Below, in pieces: positions 24,505 to 35,925 of a stretch of DNA of 64,000 nucleotides. The notes beneath the pieces were generated by a model. It ran no database searches, was not told where the DNA came from, and worked only from the letters and a program-made list of their open reading frames with translations. Position 1 is the stretch's first letter, and each line of letters begins with the position of its first letter. The DNA lies in the NCBI GenBank assembly GCA_947172415.1, contig OX359198.1, positions 2,077,401-2,141,400 of the forward strand, in the 5' to 3' direction. The translations under genes were made by a program, and so were the position numbers. The stretch comes from Chondrosia reniformis (lineage: Eukaryota > Porifera > Demospongiae > Chondrillida > Chondrillidae).

Positions 24505-24980
24505 AAAGTAAAAACATTTAAAAAAAATGAAATTAGAAGTAGGGATGGCCCATGAAACAAATGACAAACACATCTGGAAAAAGTAGCGAAACAAGACAGT
24601 GACCATGTGATAAGGCATACTGAAATTTAAGTGACTTAACCATACACATCACTTCTATGTTTGGGCGCACCAGTATCATGATAGCTGAAGTAGTAGCTCA
24701 GAATAATAATAATAATAAGACCGAGAAAGTGAGGAATTTTTCAAGATGGCGGCTTTTGGTTTTTTCGTTCGCTGCTGGTCTTCCGCTTATTTACTGGTTA
24801 TCTCTGAACTTTGGGTAAGTTATATTTTTGTTTAGAATTCAATTACAATTCGAGCGCTCCTTCACGACGAGTGCTACAGTCGATTTCACCGTGCACGTGA
24901 CACCATACATTACATAGGGCGGCCATCTTTTTTTCTGGCCATCCCTACTATAGAGTACCACCGTACTCTATGATACATTG
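24505..24980. mobile_element. TIR element, second copy of the 19.7-20.6 kb family
   Basis: The terminal inverted repeats are AGTAGGGATGGCC (24538-24550) and GGCCATCCCTACT (24937-24949). Outer flanks match the other copy (TAAAAACATTT left; hairpin AGAGTACCACCGTACTCT right). Internal words shared with the first copy include ACTTAACCATACAC and TTTGGGCGCAC. The nested palindrome of the first copy is absent here. No transposase seen. Confidence 0.65.
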
Positions 24981-25538
24981 AGATCAATTATCACATGCCC
25001 ATATTCATATATACGTACAGTATATAGCAAGAGTTCACACACACATTATAAACTATACCAATTACCTTTTCACACCTTGTAAGTTACGTTATATTTCCAT
25101 GAGCCAAGTACTCTTTTTATGTGCCTCATTCCACAACCACAGCAGATTTGAGAGAAGGAGGACCAGATTCACATGCATGTTTGCTACTGTAGGTTTTAGA
25201 ACTTGTACATCTGATCATGAGATGCAAGAACACGAAAGGACTGAAACCACAAACCTAACAATATTATTACAAATGTACGTATAGAGGTACATGCTGTACA
25301 TGCTGTTCATATAGGTTTATATAGGTTTCTAGCATTGTATGTTTTACATTATGAATAAATATCATCATAATATTATTGAATTTTTAAGATTATACAATGA
25401 ATCAAAATCTGAAAATTTAAAATTCCATTGTGATAAAGTATGAATAACAAATAAATAAATGAGTGCAATATAGAATTATTTGACATGTGTATATATGTAT
25501 GTATAGAGTCTTTTGTATATACGTATATAGAGTTTGAG
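24981..25538. other. Intergenic 3' of subtilase D
   Basis: AT-rich, with no supported feature beyond short open frames of non-protein character. Confidence 0.5.
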
Positions 25539-28296
25539 TTAATGCCAATAAGCAGCCAAATAGCCAGGTGCCTTGTATGTGTTAATATGAATGGGAGTCA
25601 CAGCAGTGACATAGAATCCAGAGTTTCTCAGCACCTTGTGAGCTTGTTGAAAGTTGGAACGACTTATTCTTACATTAACATAATAAAAACCCCTATAAAA
25701 GGCCATCCTGTCAAAGATGGCTGTATAACTGACAGCTCCAATAGGTGAAGTATCATAAGAAATGTCCATCATGTAGTTTCCTCGTTTCCTCTCATTATAT
25801 GCTACATTGACCAACTGCTGCACTGTGAGACCTTCTACAGTATATGCTTCCTTGGTCCTTTTGTATATAGTGGAAATTAGGGACTCCTCTCCAGGAATAG
25901 CTCTATATCTAATTACTGCTGGTTTGTATCCTTTTAATAACATCAGATCTCTTTCTTTCTTCCACTCTGTCTTTGATAGGTCGAGGGAAAGGATACTTTC
26001 ACTCTGTGGTTTGAATTCCATCAGTAGGACTAAGAACACTTTTCTAATGCCTTCTCCATCTTCATATAATGCAAAAGTTTCAGCGTGAAGTGATTTATCT
26101 GCAAGTACTTCATTTGCTTCCTCTATACTTAAATCAATCAGGTGTAGGTATTTAAGGTTGTGTTCATTCCCAACATGTTTGTAAATGATGCTGAAATACC
26201 ATACATTTCTGGCTTTGTATGAAATGGTATTTGCTACGGTGAAGCCATTTTTTAAGTTTGAAGTTATGTCTTCCTGGAGATCACCTTGCGAAACAGCTAA
26301 AGAGAGCTTGTTTGGTACACTTGAAGGCTGATTTGTAGGTGGTGGAGTGGAGGAAGGTTGTAAGGTTGAAGGGGGGCTGGTAGTTTGGGGTGTAACAGGA
26401 ACAGTGCTAGTAGTTGGGGGCGTGGTTGAAGGTGTATTGGTTGTTGGGGGTGTGGTTGAAGGTGTATTGGTAGTTGGGGGTGTGGTTGAAGGTGTATTGG
26501 TAGTTGGGGGTGTAGTTGAAGGTGTATTGGTAGTTGGGGGTGTGGTTGAAGGTGAGCTAGTAGTTGGGGGTGTGGTTGAAGGTGAGCTGGTAGTTGGGGG
26601 TGTGGTTGAAGGTGAGCTGGTAGTTGGGGGTGTGGTTGAAGGTGAGCTGGTAGTTGGGGGTGTGGTTGAAGGTGAGCTGGTAGTTGGGGGTGTGGTTGAA
26701 GAAGAATTCTTCTTTCCTGTGAAAATGAGACAATTGGGTGTAATTTCACTAGCTGTAGTTGGTAAGGGACTAAAATCAATCACTTCTTTAGTACATCTAG
26801 TAATTAACAGTTGTTTGATTTCCTTTGGTGTGAGTGATGGATCTTCTTCTAGTAAAAGTGCTACAGCTCCTGATACCAAAGGAGTAGCCATCGAAGTTCC
26901 GCTCTTCTGTACAAGATGTTCATCAGAGCTATGTGCAGCTGATAAAACATATTGTCCGGGTGCAAATACATCAACACACTTCCCATAATTTGTTCCAGGG
27001 CTGCTTGAAAAGGTGTTGAACCAGTAGAGACCATCATTTCTTTCCTTAGTTCCACCAACTGTAATGGCCTCTTCTGAAGAAGCAGGGCTATAATCACAAG
27101 CATCTCTTTTAAAGTTTCCAGCAGCAACTACCACAATGATACCTTCACTTTCTGCCTTTCTGACTGCCTCATTGGCTGCCTTAGAGAAGGGTCCTATCAG
27201 TGACATGGAGACCACAGATCTCCTACCAGTCTTTCTAACTCTGCTCACTACAAAGTTTAATCCTGATAGCAGACCAGAATAGGATCCACTGTTCCTACAG
27301 TTCAGTATCTTAATGCTATAGAGGCTAGCTTCAACGGCAACCCCAGTTATGTTTCCTCCTGCTAATCCCGCTACATGAGTGCCATGTCCATTGCAGTCTT
27401 TGCCATCATCTCCAAAATGATCGTAGCCTCCATACTGTGCCCTTCCCCCAAACACTGTGTGAGAGTAGCTGATTCCACTATCTAAGATGTATATATCAAC
27501 TCCTCTTCCTGTATATGGTGGTTGAAATTCTCTATCAAGTGGTTGAATTCTTTGATCCAGTCTATCAGTAGACCAATCCAGTCGAATATCATGAAGGGTT
27601 TGAGCTGCATTAATTTCACCATCCAACTCTACATAGTTCACATCAGGTAGAATTTTTATCTGTGAAAACCAATATGCATATATATATATATACGTAGATC
27701 TTTAAAATGATCAAAAAGGATGTACAATGATGGATGCTATATAGTAGAAATACCAAACATTCCATGCAACATTTTCTACATATATATATATTAGAAATTA
27801 TGTACATGTCATTTAACATTCTAGTGTAGTGATTGCGTTATAATTCCATGAGCATCGATCAGAACATTTACTGAATAGCTATATAGGATAATAAGAATAT
27901 TTTAACAATTGCAAGCCATCATAATTTTCAGGATTATATCACCTATGCTCATGGAATCATTTCATATACATATATATATTTAATCCATTTTGTTTCATAA
28001 CATTGTACCTGCTCTAATGCGGCGTTGTTCATATCAACTGCATATCCGATTCCAATGTTAGAAAATGATCGCACTTGTGGAAGAGATGGATCCACCTGGT
28101 TATTACTGGAGCTAGCAGTAAGCAGAAAATCTTCCAATGTACTCTGGCCTCTTATGTCACTTTCAATCATTTTAGTGACAACAAGGTAGATAGTTGTGTT
28201 CGGTTGTTCAGGCTCTTCAATGTTTCTAATGATAGGTGTACCTTGCACTGATAAGGCAATCAAAAACGCTAGGAACAAACTGGTTATACTATTCAT
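25539..28296 (-). CDS. Secreted subtilase D with long STTPPTT linker
   Basis: Two exons on the minus strand: 28009-28296 and 25539-27659, giving 802 aa. Signal peptide (SLFLAFLIALSVQG), I9-type propeptide, then S8 domain with Asp about 156 (DIYILDSG), His about 188 (GHGTHVAGLAGG), Asn in AAGNF and Ser about 352 (SGTSMATP). The second intron present in A, B, C and E is absent: the frame runs from the catalytic domain straight into about ten units of STTPPTT plus SSP or NTP, a mucin-like, probably O-glycosylated stalk of about 110 residues. The five-repeat tail follows and ends GYLAAYWH. Catalytic residues are intact. Confidence 0.9.
26404..26700. repeat. 30-bp coding minisatellite in subtilase D
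   Basis: About ten units of 30 bases encoding STTPPTT+SSP or NTP. Two sub-variants are blocked (GGTGAGCTGGTAGTTGGG in five adjacent units, GGTGTATTGG in four), which indicates local expansion. Long open frames in the other registers are repeat artefacts. Confidence 0.9.
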
Positions 28297-28353
28297 TCTG
28301 TTCTTCTTTTCAAATGGCTCTTTAACAAATTTTGTATATATATATATATAGTC

Positions 28354-28361
28354 TATATATA
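28354..28361 (-). promoter_or_regulatory. TATA box of subtilase D
   Basis: Minus-strand TATATATA about 58 bases before the ATG, a spacing like that of gene A. A longer AT repeat at about 28335-28350 makes the exact element ambiguous. Confidence 0.4.
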
Positions 28362-31300
28362 CCTCTCCTTAACTGGCTGGATGTCCGAGCTCTTAAGTTT
28401 TAGTCTTTGACTATTATGCTGTTCTTAGTTCTTGAACTAGTTGACAGTAGTCACTTCTTCTGTTCTATTCCTCAGTTTTTTGCAACTCCACTTATGTATA
28501 TGCAAAAAATGTTACAATAATCTTTTTATAGAAAATCTTTGGGCTTGAATGTTAATTAAAGTTTAGGGCGTGGAGATTCTTTGCCTACTTGAAATATCAA
28601 CACATATTTATCAGTCCAAGGCTTACCTATTACAATCAATTTGTAAGTCATGATCAGGTGCTAGAAGTGTTATATCAAAAGGACTAATGAGGCCTGGAAT
28701 GGCCACAAGGCAAATTTGTTTATGTTGATAACCCCTTTACTGACACTTTAATCAAACATGACATCATTGTTGATAACTAGATGTTGATAGTTCACATGAG
28801 AATGCTAACCACAATAAAGATCTTTCATCACACTTTCAAAGACTAACTTCTTTATTGAATTGATTCGTTAAAAAGCAGCCTATCTGTATGTTTAAAGCAG
28901 TAAGTATTATGCATGCATGCAAAGTCAGCATTTGTTAAAGCATTTCCACCGGATTTTATAATTTTTTGATGTATATATAATTTTGTTTTACATGCATCTT
29001 TCACCATGCATGATCATGATTTACTCCATGCTTTCATTCATAATATAAATAATACATATTCACACTCTGTTTGTGCTCCTATGCATGAGCATGAGCATAT
29101 GGAGTTGTCATGAGGGGGCAGGACTAATATCTCCAGCTACGGAGCTATAGGTAGCTGTATAATGCCTCTTTTTGAGTGTATGTATCTAGCTTCTAGTTTC
29201 TCATCATTACTTAATTACATTCTGAGAAAAACATTTTAGGAATGTACATACCATATATAGATATGTGTGCATGAGTGTAATACTAATATAAACCTTGCCT
29301 GGTACGTACGTATATAATGTATAGTAGGAATGTCTTTGTGGACATAACATACATTTTCATTCTAAGTGCAAAATTGTTGTAGAATTGTAATTGTTATTTA
29401 TAATAGATTTTACATAGCATAGCCTTATTGGTATATTGAGTGCATATATACAATTCTTTTGGGTCGGTTGTCCAGACCAATGCAATCAGTAACTCGCAAC
29501 TATATACCATTTGAACAAACTTTCCAACTAGAATGATGTCACTATGCATAGTTCCCCTTTATTATAGCATGTAGGAAAATGGTATCTTAGATTTTTCATG
29601 TGGCAATAATCTTTTACGATTACCAATTGCAATTGCCTGCAGTCTGGACAGCTGGCCAAAAAAGTACTATACGTATATATATATAATACACAATATACAA
29701 ATACCAATGTAGCTTGCAATTAAGTTACTCTCTATACATGATTACTACATATATTATACTTCAGTTTTATACATGCATGTATTATACATTAATTTTATAT
29801 GTACGTATCAAAGTCTACATAGCCTTGGATTCTTTCATTACATATACATACGTATATACGTATATATAGGAGTAGGAAAGAAAATAAATATGACTATATA
29901 TAGTAACTACGTATTTATGCAAGTCAGTCTTTAGCTTGTGGAATGCTTTTATATTTAGGTTTTCCGATTAATTTGAAGGCCTTTTAAGTATAGATTACGT
30001 ATACATGTACAGTAAAACCTCTGAAGAAAGGACATATTGGGGAGTAAGAATTAGTCCCTTTTAGAGAGATTAGAGGTTATGCCTATATTTTTGTCCTATT
30101 TTGAAATCAATCCGGGCAGGAAGTTTGTCCACTGTAGAGAGGCATGGCTGTTGTTTGGAGGGTCCTTTATTAGATATATACAGTACACATGTACAAGCAT
30201 CTAGGACTGTATATACATATGCATATAAACATTTATGCATATATGCATGTACACAATTTTGAAGTACATTCAAGCACTGAGCTTGTTTTGGGAAAATTTA
30301 CTGCATTTTATGACATCATAAATTATTCACTGTTTGTTAGCTCATTAGTTTTATGTGGTTTCACTATCTACAGGTGTGTCAGATTATTTATTTGTAATCA
30401 CTTAATGAAGGTGCCCATGAATTCAATTCACATAGTGCCTTTTAGAATATGCAATATTATCAGTTGGGATCTTATTGATGTGAAGCAACCTTATCAACTC
30501 GTAGCATACTGAATAGAGGCCTTATAATCCACACTTTACTTTTACTTATACACACTGTACCTTTAGGTTGAAATGTTCAGCCTATACACAAGGATCAATA
30601 AAGCTATGATACATACATACGTATATATATACATATTATATTTATGAGATGTTATACGTATATATACACTGCGTGTGCAAAGGTTATGAGGAAGAAATAT
30701 ATAGAATATGCCGACCAGCCAATATTGAATGTAGTTCTTTGCAAGGGGAATGAAGTCCTATTGAATGGCAACCAGTGGTCACCTCTGGTACTGTAGAAAT
30801 CATCAGTGTGACACAATTTCGTGGTGCATTTGGATGATTACCTTCGATCAACTTATATATTAATCCATTACAAGTGAAACACGTGTAAAACACATAAAAA
30901 GCACAGTTGGAGGCTTCAGTCTAAGCAGGATTAATTCACAATGAAATAAGGGAACTAATTGCACTAAGCCTAGGCCTGTGTAAGATAATTTTTAAGATCA
31001 TTTGGCTGGTCAGCATAATTTTTTCCAGTGCATGTACTTATCCATTTCTTCATCATACCTTGCAATTGCACAGGCTCGGTGCAATTTAACTCCCTATGTA
31101 CTTGCACTGTACATGTAATTTACACAACTTGCACCATTATATTATATATATTATCTAACAAAGTGTACATATATACTGCACCATACATATGCATGATGGA
31201 TTATATGGTTACACATACATATGATTAATATTTGAATCCACTACTGTCACTAATCCAAGATTTGCAAGAGATTTGCTCATTTTTAACTATATATTGTTTA

Positions 31301-33152
31301 TATTTATATATATAAATAGTATTAGAGCCATTACGTAGCTGTATAATTTATACATGTAATACATAGTGAGAAGCATAAATACTCAGCACAATTGTATATA
31401 CTGTTCAGTGGCAGAGTATACGTATACTGGTGATCGTCATAATTCCTCCTTGATTTTAATTTATACTTAATTCCCAAAAATTACTTTTTTCATGTTTTTC
31501 CCTCTTTGTGTATGTGAATATATATATACTTATAATTTACAGTTTGATGATCTAACTTTACTTTTTCTTTGAAGAAACATTATGAGCTATTTTATGAGGT
31601 TTCTGTTATAGTGAATAGCTAGAGATATAAACATTGGCATTTGAGAGCTTTAAAGGTGGAATCTCTGAGGAATTCAGAAGAGTGTTAGCTATATTATGTG
31701 ATCTAACCATTTTAGGAGAGATTTTAGGAGACTCTCTTATCACAGTGCATGACTATACAGATCTAATCTCTAAGATGCATACTAGACCTGAGATAAGACC
31801 ATGCTTTAGCTGGTATATGTATATAGTTATAATTTTATTATTAAAATAAATTAAATATGTAAGTATGCTTTAATATAATAATACACATCATTTTGAAAGT
31901 GTTCTATATATTTAGTATACGTATATTTTTGATATAAAGTTATTAAGGGTATACATATGTGTACATATATGCTAGAGCTGTTTGATGATGTTTAACATTA
32001 AACGTTAATATAACGTTAACTAGAGTTAATGTACAGAGTACCACGAGTCAATGGGCAATTTTATATAGTGAGAAACATGGCTGCCGTTTTGCGCTGCTAT
32101 ATACTATAGGGACATTCTATATATATAGAGATACATACATACAGCTATACAAGGAGTTATATACAATTACTGTGTTTGGAAACATGAAATGCAGCTGCAT
32201 CTCTTACATAGCAACGTTAACATTAGTTACCTTAGTAACAGTTTTCTAAGCACCTGTTCCACCCATTCAATTCTCAATGCAGGTTATATACGTACATACA
32301 TACAGGTTTGTAGGTTGTAAGCCAGTATGTCGATGGATGTTTTACTCTTAATTTATATATATATTAATGTATGGTATGAGAGGTATATATTCTTAATATA
32401 ATTCACATGCATGCTGACAGTTAAGGGTATATAAGCATTATCTTCATACTTCGTAGTTACACATATCATATATAGTCCCCATGCATGCATGTTAATTCAT
32501 TTTCCAATGAAGGGTATGCAGTATGTGGTTAGCACATACCCCCAAAGCTCCTATAGGGGAGGTAAATTTATGCATGCATGGGGTGTATACATCCTCTCAC
32601 CTTATACGTAGGTATACAGTATATGTTGGGACCTAATATGGACACTTCTATAGCCAGACTCTAGTTATTACAAAGGATACCTGTTGCTCTCAGGCATAGG
32701 GCTTCATATATATAGATAATAGGTATATTGTAGGGCCATGCATAGATCTACAGTTCTTAAAGTATTTGCACCCTGTGCACTTCTCTCATCACATTTCGGA
32801 GTATTCTTTATAGCTTGGCTGGCTTTAAAGGTATGGGGTGCACCAGCAATGGTAACTCCTAGAAAAAACAGTGTCTAGTTGGCATACTGCATACCCTGGC
32901 CTTCCGCCAGCTCAATGCATATGTAGATATGCATATAGACTAAAATGTTTTTCTAACCCTGGCATCTGGAGTGAGCGGGCATGCGATAGCCTCAAGTTGT
33001 GGTTCAAGGTATAGGTGTAGGCATTGATCAAACAGAATACATAACTTTAATTTGTTTTTGTTTAAGTTACATAATTCTTATATATATAATTGCTATTGGT
33101 CAACTGTTAGATATATATAATGTATATAGAAAAAATATATATCTGATCATGA

Positions 33153-33159
33153 TCAATAA

Positions 33160-33199
<40 letters not shown>

Positions 33200-33206
33200 T
33201 TATTGA
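33153..33206. repeat. (TA)n palindrome
   Basis: About 34 bases of TA flanked by TCAATAATGA and its reverse complement TCATTATTGA: a perfect cruciform-capable palindrome. Confidence 0.8.
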
Positions 33207-33479
33207 TGAATAAGAATTTCTTCCAATTGTATTGAACATTGATTGATTTTATATCCTATGCAACTGGGAACTTTAGCTATATATAAATATATAAATATAC
33301 ATATATATAGGATATTGATCTTGAAGTTTTGATCATTTGATTAATGATTTCCCCCACCCACTCTGAGAAGCACATTATATACGTAGGTGGAACCAAAGTT
33401 CATGCAATTAATTGTGTATACCCTTAGCCGCCACGTATAGGGTAACATGCATGGTTGAGACAGCTACCAAACATGGCCA

Positions 33480-33720
33480 AGCCAAGGATTCATAGAAGAT
33501 CAAGAAAAAGAAAAAGACAAGGATCACTGATGAAGGGTGAAATTCCCAGAAACAGCTGTCTGACCCAGTGGAGTAGAAGATGAAAGAAGGAAGAAAAGAC
33601 TCCTGTATCTTCATCCAAAACTCTCTTCAGGTTTAGTTCCCCTATAGGCTCTTTTACAGAATAGGCATAGCATGTAGGAAAATGGTATATTAGAATTTTC
33701 ACGTGAATAATCTAACCCAA
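33480..33720 (-). repeat. Dispersed repeat copy with hammerhead-like core
   Basis: The best-preserved copy on this strand sense. The core at 33521-33566 reads CTGATGA, then GGG-loop-CCC, GAAA, the palindromic stem ACAG/CTGT, then TC and TGACCC facing GGATCA. Downstream words (TTTAGTTCCCCTATAGGC, GCATGTAGGAAAATGG) define the rest of the element. Confidence 0.7.
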
Positions 33721-33779
33721 CATTGCATGCTACGTACATCCATTCTAGAGTAACAGGCCTATAGGGAACTTAGATTTTT

Positions 33780-33897
33780 CATGGATGACCACAAATAGAA
33801 TAAGATCTATAAAGCTGATCTTAAAGGTTAATTTTAATTACCAATGAGTCTAAGATAATTTCCCTTTAAGATCCTTATAATTATTTGGTCATCCATG
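33780..33897. mobile_element. Small TIR element (~118 bp)
   Basis: The ends CATGGATGACCA and TGGTCATCCATG are reverse complements, and the interior also contains inverted words (AAGATC/GATCTTAAAG). It is miniature-transposon sized and has no coding capacity. Confidence 0.55.
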
Positions 33898-34141
33898 TTT
33901 GGGCTGACCTCTTATCTGCCAATAAGGAATTCAAAACCACAAGCTTTGGAATTAGTATAGTCACTCAGACCTATAAAGTAAACTGTACATGTGTTACATA
34001 AAATTCAGAGTCAACTGATGAGGATAATGAATAAAAAAAATAAAAAATGCATGCATGTACTCATAGCTTTATATTTATATTTAAGAGGACCGGATCTGAT
34101 TATATATATGTAGCTATGGACTGACTAAAGATGTACCAAGT

Positions 34142-34262
34142 CATCATGTTAGGACAGTGTCTGTGTCATCATGTTAGGAGAGAGTGTCTGTGTCATCATG
34201 TTAGGAGAGTGTCTGTGTCATCATATATGCATGTTAGGAGAGAGTATCTGTGTCATTATTAG
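34142..34262. repeat. Short tandem repeat
   Basis: Four to five imperfect units of about 24-32 bases with core GTGTCTGTGTCATCATGTTA and GGAGAG, lengthened in one unit by TATGC. Confidence 0.75.
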
Positions 34263-35789
34263 GTGTATACAGTATATGCTATACTTCCATCTTCTGTTCA
34301 TACGTATGTCACACAATGGTTTATCCATACCACATAGTGGATGCACCCACTGAAATGTGTGAATGGATGCCACAAAAGTATAAAACACACAATTTTACTT
34401 ATCAGAAGTCACACAGAATGGAATATGATCTATACACATTCCTCTGCTGCTTCCTTGGTTACACATGTGGAGGAGGATAAACCAATGATATGATATCACT
34501 AGCAAATATCCTAAAATGGCATTTCCAGTAAAACCAAGGATGCTGTTTTATATGTGCATACGTATATGGATAATATTGACAACCACTGAAATTGTATAGT
34601 TAACACTAATCCAGCCAAGCTTAAGCTTGGTTGCCATGGAGACCGAAGTCCTATATATGGTAACCTCCAGTCATCCAAGTTTGGACTTTGCATGGTCACT
34701 TGTGGCTTGGCGTATAATATATGACTCTGGCAATTATCCATATCATATCATAGCTTCTGTACATATATGTTTATGAAATCATTTGCAATTTATATTATAC
34801 GTATGCATATATGTAATTAAGTACATGCACATATACGTATATACATGACATGTACTGCATTGAATTTTGCAAAGATCATAAGATGATCTGAACTCAGCCA
34901 AAGAATTACATTTTGCATGGCTGAGGAAGGAGAGAAACAATTCTAGATCCTAATATATATAACTGTACTTTAAAAGTAAATTGATCACTCTCTGCAATTA
35001 AAGAGACTATATAATGCAACTAATAAACTTTTTCATAAACATCTGAAAAACTAAATGTAGCTCTCAATGCATATTTGTTATTGGACGTGTATACATATAT
35101 ATACTTTACATGCATTTAATTATAACTAAATGTATATTTAACATACAAATTAAAATGATATGAGATCAACACACAATGAAACAGCATTATAGGCCAGTCA
35201 AATAAGATTGAGTATTCTAAATGCATATATATAGCATTCAAAAATTGTAATACTGCTTGTAGTGCAATGCAACCATATAGTTAAAGCTTAAAGTTATTAT
35301 AGTTAAGGAATATATTGAATGTACATTTCATTAGGGTCATATACATTATATACATACTTTTACTATTTACTATACTAAATACTATTTCTGATCATTTTAG
35401 CCTTTGCACAGGCTTAGTGCAATTAACTCCCTTTGTCATACATACTTTGCTCCACTATTCAACCTGTATATATAGCTATACATATATAATAGAATCTATG
35501 ACGTGTACGGGTGTTATATAGTCTATAATTCATCTCATTTTTAAAAGCCATTCTATATAGATTATGATCAGATTCTTAGAATACCATAATCTCCTATACC
35601 TTCAAGAGGGGCGTATAATTATAAACTTGTCAAAATTGCCCACTACTGCATTCCCATATATGCCTATATCCATATATACTCAGGCACCTAACTATATTAT
35701 ACGACTTCATCTTATCGACCCTTACCAATATGGCCATGTTTTGATATCCTCAGAGGAATAAACGACAAGGTCATCCCCTTTTGGACTAC

Positions 35790-35797
35790 TATAAATA
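35790..35797 (+). promoter_or_regulatory. TATA box of subtilase E
   Basis: TATAAATA about 130 bases before the chosen ATG at 35926. The leader between them is purine-rich as in genes B and C. Confidence 0.6.
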
Positions 35798-35925
35798 CGG
35801 AGAGAGAAATTTAGTTTTCACTTCAAACAGAGCTTCCAACCTTGACTTAGAAAAGAAAATCAAAGGAGAAGCTCGGAGAGAAAGAATTTGAAGCTGAAGA
35901 ATTGTCAAAAGTAGCAACGCAAGTC

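Larger units (their letters stand above)
28297..35789. other. Long intergenic region between D and E, no gene seen
   Basis: About 7.5 kb of AT-rich DNA separates the divergent genes D and E. It contains dispersed-repeat pieces (near 29565-29625 and 33480-33720), an AT palindrome (33153-33206), a small TIR element (33780-33897) and a short tandem repeat (34142-34262). It has many CATGCATG/GTACGTAC runs. No spliced coding model could be supported on either strand. Confidence 0.55.

Noticed and set aside
24744-24812. Possible first exon (ATGGCGGCTTTT... ending before GTAAGT) inside the 24.5 kb element
   Set aside because: It lies between the TIRs of a transposon-like element, no downstream partner exon was recognised, and similar ATGGCG starts in the sister element run into stops.
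26297-26988. Long Val/Gly-rich and His/Pro-rich open frames over the 26.4-26.7 kb repeat
   Set aside because: They are frame shadows of the coding 30-bp minisatellite in subtilase D.
35564-35761. 65-codon open frame upstream of subtilase E
   Set aside because: It ends just before the TATA box of E, has no known motif and no splice context; more likely chance.
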